A stretch of DNA of 8,917 nt, from positions 1 to 8,917 of the forward strand of contig JAEZEU010000018.1 in the NCBI GenBank assembly GCA_023432885.1. The letters run 5' to 3'. This document shows positions 4,820-8,917 of the stretch, piece after piece. The number at the start of each line of letters is the position of its first letter. Within the stretch, counting starts at the first letter, position 1. The position numbers and the translations under genes are program-made. The notes below the pieces were generated by a model. It was not told where the DNA came from. It was given only the letters and a program-made list of their open reading frames with translations, and searched no databases. This DNA comes from Pseudomonadota bacterium (GTDB lineage: Bacteria; Pseudomonadota; Alphaproteobacteria; Rhizobiales; Xanthobacteraceae).

Positions 4820-6406
4820 TCAGTAGGCGAGCGCGCAGCCGTCCTTGCGCGGATCCGAGCCGCCGGTCAGCGTACCCTTGTCCCAGTCGATCCAGATCGC
4901 CTGGCCGCCGCCGAGGGGGCCCACGATGCTGGTGGTCTTATGGCCGAGTTTCTTCAGCCCCTCCACGACCTCGGCCGGCACGCTGTCCTCAAGCTGGTAG
5001 ACGCCCTCGTAATGCAGACCGCGCGGCATATCGATGGCTTCCTGCACGTCGCAGCCATAATCGAGCATGTTGGTCAGCACGTGGCATTGGCCGACCGGCT
5101 GGTACTGCCCGCCCATCACGCCGAACGGCATGATGGCGCGGCCGTTCTTCGTGAGCAGGCCCGGAATGATGGTGTGCAGCGGCCGCTTGCCCGGCGCAAT
5201 GCAATTGGGGTGGCCGGGCTGGATGCGGAAGCCGCCGGCGCGGTTCTGCAGGAGAACGCCCGTCTTGTTGGACACGATCGCCGAACCAAAGGAATGCGCG
5301 ATCGAATTGATGAAGGAGCAGACGTTGCGGTCCTTGTCGACGACGGTGACATAGATCGTCGAGGGATTCATCGGCGGCGCGACGTTGGGCAAGTCCAGCA
5401 CGCCATCCATGCGGATTTTCCCGACATGCTCCTCGGCAAAATTCTTGGCAAGGATACGCACCACGTCGACATCGACGTGCTGCGGATCGGCGATGAACTG
5501 CTCGCGCATCATGTAGGCGATCCGCGCGGCTTCCGCCTCGATGTGGAAGCGCTCGACGCTGACCGGCGCGAACTTCTTCAGGTCGAAGCGCGAAAGGATG
5601 TTGAGCATGACGAGCATGGTGATGCCCGGTCCGTTCGGCGGGCACTGCCAGGCCTCATATTCCTTGTAGTCGGTGCCGATCGGGACCGTGGTCTCGGTGG
5701 TGTGGTTCGCGAAATCATCCAGCGTCTGCAGGCCGCCGATGCCGCGCAGCGTCTCGACCATATCTTCGGCGATCTCGCCCTTGTAGAAGGCGTCCCGGCC
5801 CTTCTTGGCGATCGCGCGCAGCGTCTTGCCGAGTTCGGGCTGGTGGATGACGTCGCCGGCGACGGCAGGCTTGCCGCCGGGCAGCAGATAGCGCTCGGTG
5901 TTGGTGCCCTTCTTCAGCTTGTCGAACTGGTTCTTCCAGTCGAAGGCGACGCGGGGCGCCACCACATAGCCCTGCTCCGCGGCATCGATTGCGGGCTGCA
6001 ACAGCCGGTCGAGGCCGAATTTGCCGTGATCGCGCAGGATCGTTTCCCAGGCATCGACCGCGCCGGGAATGCTGACCGCATGGGCCGAGGTCAGCGGCAC
6101 CGTGTTGATCTTGCGCTCGAGATACCATTCCGCCGTCGCCGCCATCGGCGCGCGGCCGGAGCCGTTATAGGCGGTGATCTTGCCTTCGCCCTTCTTCTGC
6201 AGCAGCGCAAAACAATCGCCGCCGATACCGGTCGATTGCGGCTCGATCACCCCGAGCAGCGCGCAGGCCGCAACCGCCGCGTCCGCTGCCGTGCCGCCGG
6301 CGCGCAGCACGTCGATCGCCGTCAGCGCCGCCATCGGATGTGAGGTCGCCACCATCGCGTTCTGGGCATGGACGGTCGAACGGCCGGCGAAATGGAAGCT
6401 TCTCAT
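4820..6406 (-). CDS. ggt: Gamma-glutamyltransferase-family protein
   Basis: A 528-residue N-terminal nucleophile hydrolase that by family transfers or hydrolyses gamma-glutamyl groups (glutathione and related amides). Landmarks are the N-terminal AALTAIDVLRAGGTAADAAVA, GIGGDCFALL at 60-69, Arg85 in YNGSGRAP (the substrate-carboxylate arginine position), and Thr350 in PSTIYVTVVDKDRN. Thr350 aligns with the autocleavage nucleophile of E. coli GGT, so processing into a large subunit (1-349) and a small one (350-528) is expected. Further on are FGSAIVSNKTGVLLQN, Gly432-Gly433 in GVMGGQ, and the end SDPRKDGCALAY. The Ser-Ser pair that precedes MSP in E. coli is His-Thr here. No signal peptide is visible, so it appears cytosolic, unlike classical bacterial GGT. 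Its substrate may therefore differ from glutathione. It is cotranscribed with the FKBP gene. Confidence 0.9.
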   Translation of the reverse strand: MRSFHFAGRSTVHAQNAMVATSHPMAALTAIDVLRAGGTAADAAVAACALLGVIEPQSTGIGGDCFALLQKKGEGKITAYNGSGRAPMAATAEWYLERKINTVPLTSAHAVSIPGAVDAWETILRDHGKFGLDRLLQPAIDAAEQGYVVAPRVAFDWKNQFDKLKKGTNTERYLLPGGKPAVAGDVIHQPELGKTLRAIAKKGRDAFYKGEIAEDMVETLRGIGGLQTLDDFANHTTETTVPIGTDYKEYEAWQCPPNGPGITMLVMLNILSRFDLKKFAPVSVERFHIEAEAARIAYMMREQFIADPQHVDVDVVRILAKNFAEEHVGKIRMDGVLDLPNVAPPMNPSTIYVTVVDKDRNVCSFINSIAHSFGSAIVSNKTGVLLQNRAGGFRIQPGHPNCIAPGKRPLHTIIPGLLTKNGRAIMPFGVMGGQYQPVGQCHVLTNMLDYGCDVQEAIDMPRGLHYEGVYQLEDSVPAEVVEGLKKLGHKTTSIVGPLGGGQAIWIDWDKGTLTGGSDPRKDGCALAY

Positions 6407-6588
6407 CTTCGGGGTTGCTCTCTTATCTTATTGGGCAGCAGGCGCTGGATGCGGAAAAAGCCGGGCTAGATGACATATTCGGGGCTGGCTGCGCAATGGC
6501 TGCCGGCGCATGCCACTGCGGCGACCGCAGCGATAATTAAGGAATTCGCGGGTTTTCCCTCGGCTGGGCCCCTGATAAAGCACGCTCC

Positions 6589-7323
6589 ATGGCTTACAGG
6601 GTCGCCGCCTTCTACCAGTTCGCCGCGCTACCGGACTTCCGGCAATTGCGCGAGCCGTTGCGCGCGCTGTGCGCGGGACTTGGGCTGAAGGGCAGCGTGC
6701 TGCTGGCGCATGAGGGGATCAACGGAACCCTGGCCGGCGGCGACGAGGCGATTGCGTCTTTCGCCGATGCGCTGCAGCAAGGGCCACTGTTCGGCGATCG
6801 GCTCGACCGGCTTGAGCTGAAATATTCGGCCGCAGATGCCATGCCGTTTCAGCGGCTGAAGGTGCGGCTGAAAAAGGAGATCGTCACGCTCGGCGATCCC
6901 AGCGCCGATCCCACCAGGCAGGTAGGCGTCTATGTGGATGTCGCCCGCTGGAACGCGCTGATATCGGATCCCGATACGCTCGTGCTCGACACCCGCAACG
7001 CTTTCGAGGTGGCGATGGGCACGTTCGAGGGCGCCGTCGATCCCGGCATCAGGAGCTTCGGTGAGTTCAGGCAATTCACGGCGGAGAAGCTCGATCCGGC
7101 CAAGCATCGCAGGATCGCGATGTTCTGCACCGGCGGCATCCGCTGCGAGAAGGCGAGCGCGCATCTGCTGGCGCGCGGCTTCGCCGAGGTGTTTCACCTC
7201 AAGGGTGGCATCCTGAAATATCTGGAAGACGTGCCGGAGAGCGAGAGCCGCTGGCGCGGCGAGTGCTTCGTGTTCGATGAGCGGGTCGCGCTCGGCCACG
7301 GCCTGCGGGAGCGACGGAAATGA
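6589..7323 (+). CDS. trhO: tRNA uridine(34) hydroxylase, rhodanese family
   Basis: A 244-residue protein of the TrhO (YceA) family, known to hydroxylate C5 of the wobble uridine of certain tRNAs, the first step towards 5-methoxyuridine-type modification. The N-terminal acylphosphatase-like domain holds LAHEGINGTLAG at 39-50 and the conserved FQRLKVRLKKEIVTLG at 87-102. The rhodanese domain follows, with LVLDTRNAFEVAMGTFEGAV at 131-150 and the catalytic loop CTGGIRCEKAS with Cys180. The C-terminus has LKGGILKYLEDVPE and the RWRGECFVFDERVALGHGL segment at 221-239, also typical. Length is near that of short alphaproteobacterial members. It overlaps slyX by ATGA and is divergent from the transferase operon, with 182 bases between the starts. 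Confidence 0.94.
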   Translation: MAYRVAAFYQFAALPDFRQLREPLRALCAGLGLKGSVLLAHEGINGTLAGGDEAIASFADALQQGPLFGDRLDRLELKYSAADAMPFQRLKVRLKKEIVTLGDPSADPTRQVGVYVDVARWNALISDPDTLVLDTRNAFEVAMGTFEGAVDPGIRSFGEFRQFTAEKLDPAKHRRIAMFCTGGIRCEKASAHLLARGFAEVFHLKGGILKYLEDVPESESRWRGECFVFDERVALGHGLRERRK

Positions 7324-7535
7324 GCGAGGTGAACGGCTTGAGCGAACGCATCGATGCACTGGAAGCGCGGATCGCCTACCAGGACGACACGATCGAGACG
7401 CTGAACCAGACCATTACTGCACAGTGGAAACAGATCGACGCGCTGACGCGGCAGATCGCGACGCTTAACGATCGCTTGCAGGAAGCCGAGGCCCGGTCGC
7501 CGGGCCCCGCCAACGAACGGCCGCCGCATTATTGA
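7320..7535 (+). CDS. slyX: SlyX family coiled-coil protein
   Basis: A 71-residue protein with a leucine/isoleucine heptad pattern from residue 7 to about 56 (LSERIDALEARIAYQDDTIE onwards to NDRLQEAEA), predicting one coiled coil, and the SlyX hallmark end PPHY. The family's function is unknown; the name comes from the gene's position beside slyD in E. coli. ATG 7320 overlaps the trhO stop (ATGA), and GGGAG inside trhO lies 8 bases upstream, so translation is coupled. Its stop is only 6 bases from the convergent small membrane gene. Confidence 0.92.
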   Translation: MSEVNGLSERIDALEARIAYQDDTIETLNQTITAQWKQIDALTRQIATLNDRLQEAEARSPGPANERPPHY

Positions 7536-7541
7536 GAAAGG

Positions 7542-7646
7542 CTATGTGACGGCTTTCAGCCAGATCCCCACCGCGGCGACCACAAGGAGCGTCACCGCAA
7601 AGCCGACCGGCGAGATAGCTCCGGCGCGATCGAGTTCAGGTGGCAT
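7542..7646 (-). CDS. Small single-pass membrane protein, 34 residues
   Basis: A short ORF starting at ATG 7646 with a strong GAGGAG five bases upstream and stopping at TAG 7542-7544. The peptide begins with a polar MPPELDRAGAISP and continues with a hydrophobic segment GFAVTLLVVAAVGIWL (residues 15-30), ending KAVT, so one transmembrane helix is expected. It starts 9 bases after the stop of the 77-residue stress-type gene on the same strand, so both should come from the EcfG promoter upstream. I recognise no family. The good ribosome-binding site, operon spacing and clean membrane segment argue that it is translated. Confidence 0.65.
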   Translation of the reverse strand: MPPELDRAGAISPVGFAVTLLVVAAVGIWLKAVT

Positions 7647-7655
7647 CGATGCTCC

Positions 7656-7889
7656 TCAGCGAAACGCCGCCGTGATCCTGTCCCATAGCGAGACGTTCTC
7701 GCGGTCGCCGTCCGGTTTGGATTTCGCGGGCTGCGTCGCACTGACCGGATCGGACGCCGGGAAGGTATCAATGAGGCCCGCCTCAAGCTGCGCATGCGTC
7801 TCCCGGTCGGCCTTCAGCGCTTCCTGTGGATCGGCAGCATGCTTGTCATGCGCAGCAGGATCGAACTTGTCAGCCAGCTTCTCAGCCAT
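7656..7889 (-). CDS. Conserved small stress-type protein with TFPASDPVS motif
   Basis: A 77-residue acidic, hydrophilic protein. The centre carries LEAGLIDTFPASDPVSATQPAKS (residues 35-57), a motif recalled from small uncharacterised proteins common in Rhizobiales. The end, ENVSLWDRITAAFR, forms an amphipathic helix. The frame is open to ATG 7919, but ATG 7889 is chosen because GGAGGG sits just 4-5 bases before it; the longer start would also begin upstream of the promoter's expected RNA start. An EcfG-type promoter 24 bases upstream places it in the general stress response. It is the first gene of a pair with the 34-residue membrane protein. Molecular function is unknown. Confidence 0.85.
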   Translation of the reverse strand: MAEKLADKFDPAAHDKHAADPQEALKADRETHAQLEAGLIDTFPASDPVSATQPAKSKPDGDRENVSLWDRITAAFR

Positions 7890-7912
7890 AGAACCCTCCA
7901 TTTGCTTTTGAC

Positions 7913-7937
7913 AACGCAAGCGCCGCTATGCGGTTCC
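7913..7937 (-). promoter_or_regulatory. EcfG-type general stress promoter of the 77-residue gene
   Basis: Read on the minus strand, GGAAC (7937-7933) and CGTT (7916-7913) are separated by exactly 16 bases, the same spacing and core as upstream of the CsbD gene. Both sites continue CGTTGTC. The -10 element lies 23 bases before ATG 7889, giving a very short leader that still contains the GGAGGG ribosome-binding site. Confidence 0.8.
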
Positions 7938-7958
7938 CCTGCCCGTCAATGGGGAACC
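7932..7958. repeat. Perfect inverted repeat carrying mirrored GGAAC boxes
   Basis: GGTTCCCC (7932-7939) and GGGGAACC (7951-7958) are exact inverted copies around an 11-base centre. One arm contains the -35 box of the minus-strand EcfG promoter, and the other contains a GGAAC pointing towards hemE. On the hemE side the base 16 positions on reads CGCG, not CGTT, so a second working promoter is not supported. The palindrome may bind a regulator or be chance. Confidence 0.5.
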
Positions 7959-8020
7959 CTGGTTGGCCAAAACCGCGGCAACGTGTATCAGCATGCCACC
8001 ACAGCAATCCCGGGGAAGCA

Positions 8021-8917
8021 GTGACAAAACCCTTTGTTGAAGTTCTTGCCGGCCAAAGGCAGGCGGTGCCGCCGCTCTGGATGATGCGCCAGGCCGGCCG
8101 CTATTTGCCGGAATACCGCGCGTTGCGCGAGAAGGCCGGCAGTTTCCTCAATCTCTGCTTCACGCCGGAGTACGCCGCCGAAGTGACCTTGCAGCCGATC
8201 CGCCGCTTTCGCTTCGATGCCGCAATCATCTTCTCCGACATCCTCGTCATTCCCCATGCGCTCGGCCGTTCCGTGCGCTTCGAGGCCGGAGAAGGACCGC
8301 GGCTCGATCCGCTGGACACGCCGGACGAGGCGGCGACGCTCGCGGCGAACGCCGATTTCGGCAAGCTCGAGCCGGTCTATGAGGCGCTGCGTCGCGTGCG
8401 CGGCGAACTCGATAAGGACATTGCGCTGATCGGCTTCTGCGGCGCGCCGTGGACGGTGGCAACCTATATGGTCGCCGGACAGGGCACGCCGGATCAGGCT
8501 CCCGCCCGCATGATGGCGTACCGGCATCCGGAGGCGTTCGCCAAGATCATCGACGTGCTGGTCGAGAACTCGATTCAGTATCTGATCGGACAATTGAAGG
8601 CCGGCGCCGATGCGCTGCAGATTTTCGACACCTGGGCCGGCGTGCTGCCGCCGCGCGAGTTCGAGCGCTGGTCGGTCGAGCCGGCACGTCGCATCGTCGA
8701 GGGCGTGCGCCGACAGGTGCCGGATGCGAAGATCATCGGCTTTCCCCGTGGCGCGGCCGGACAATTGCCGGCCTATGTGCAGGCAACCTGCGTCGATGCC
8801 GTCAGCATCGACTGGACGGCCGAGCCTGCGATGATCCGCGATCGTGTGCAAAGCAAGGTCGCCGTGCAGGGCAACCTCTATCCGCTTGTGCTGATTGCTG
8901 GCGGTGCGGCCCTCGAC
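8021..8917 (+). CDS. hemE: Uroporphyrinogen decarboxylase, 5' part
   Basis: The first 299 codons of a gene that runs off the right edge; full-length family members have about 340-360. The enzyme removes four acetate carboxyls from uroporphyrinogen III to give coproporphyrinogen III in cytosolic heme synthesis, without a cofactor. Signature 1, PPLWMMRQAGRYLPEYR, is at residues 17-33 and includes the substrate-binding arginines. FDAAIIFSDILVIPHALG at 66-83 carries the catalytic aspartate. GFCGAPWTVATYMVAG, LQIFDTWAGVLPP and IIGFPRGAAG follow as expected. The start is GTG at 8021, preceded by GGGGAAG; no in-frame ATG fits. Oddly, the usually invariant GNLDP reads GNLYP, with Tyr287. The gene is divergent from the stress-gene pair. 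Confidence 0.96.
   Translation, partial: MTKPFVEVLAGQRQAVPPLWMMRQAGRYLPEYRALREKAGSFLNLCFTPEYAAEVTLQPIRRFRFDAAIIFSDILVIPHALGRSVRFEAGEGPRLDPLDTPDEAATLAANADFGKLEPVYEALRRVRGELDKDIALIGFCGAPWTVATYMVAGQGTPDQAPARMMAYRHPEAFAKIIDVLVENSIQYLIGQLKAGADALQIFDTWAGVLPPREFERWSVEPARRIVEGVRRQVPDAKIIGFPRGAAGQLPAYVQATCVDAVSIDWTAEPAMIRDRVQSKVAVQGNLYPLVLIAGGAALD

Noticed and set aside
4940..6343. Plus-strand ORF of 467 codons
   Set aside because: It is fully antisense to the gamma-glutamyltransferase gene, whose motifs are clear, and it has a mirror-image composition (rich in Arg, His, Asp and Ala).
6532..6537. GATAAT as a -10 box for trhO
   Set aside because: There is no matching -35 element at 16-18 bases, so a promoter cannot be supported.
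6628..7359. Minus-strand ORF of 243 codons
   Set aside because: It is antisense to trhO, which has its catalytic CTGGIRC loop and family motifs.
7988..8851. Minus-strand ORF of 287 codons
   Set aside because: It is antisense to hemE, which is unmistakable on the plus strand.

Overview
The window looks like a chromosomal stretch from an alphaproteobacterium of the Bradyrhizobium/Rhodopseudomonas type. The reasons are the high G+C and codon use of most genes, the hemE, trhO-slyX and CsbD-type proteins, two sites matching the general stress sigma factor EcfG (GGAAC-N16-CGTT), and an intergenic palindromic repeat of a kind I associate with Bradyrhizobium genomes. The assignment comes from sequence character and memory of families, not from a search.

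Layout from left to right. Bases 1-209 are the 3' end of an outer-membrane autotransporter beta-barrel gene. A structured intergenic repeat (211-312) separates it from a minus-strand pair of VOC/glyoxalase-fold genes (1265-837 and 809-321). Bases about 1390-3140 form an accessory segment with visibly lower G+C. It holds a 268-residue protein with a beta-rich C-terminal domain, an overlapping PIN-domain nuclease, a 49-residue ORF overlapping the PIN gene's end, and a startless reading frame of about 90 codons. A gene-poor stretch (3139-3426) follows.

From 3427 onward the gene order is dense and ordinary: a cupin with a histidine-rich N-terminus (minus); a CsbD stress protein (plus) with an EcfG promoter; a strong bidirectional terminator; an FKBP-type peptidyl-prolyl isomerase and a gamma-glutamyltransferase-family enzyme in one minus-strand operon; trhO and slyX overlapping by ATGA on the plus strand; a minus-strand pair of a 77-residue stress-type protein and a 34-residue membrane peptide, with a second EcfG promoter; and the first 299 codons of hemE, running off the right edge.

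Functionally the native part mixes housekeeping (heme synthesis, tRNA wobble uridine hydroxylation, glutathione/gamma-glutamyl metabolism, protein folding) with at least two units of the general stress response. The most novel-looking element is the PIN-nuclease cassette at 1502-3138. Its larger partner is not a standard VapB-type antitoxin, and it may be an uncharacterised toxin-antitoxin-like or defence-related unit.
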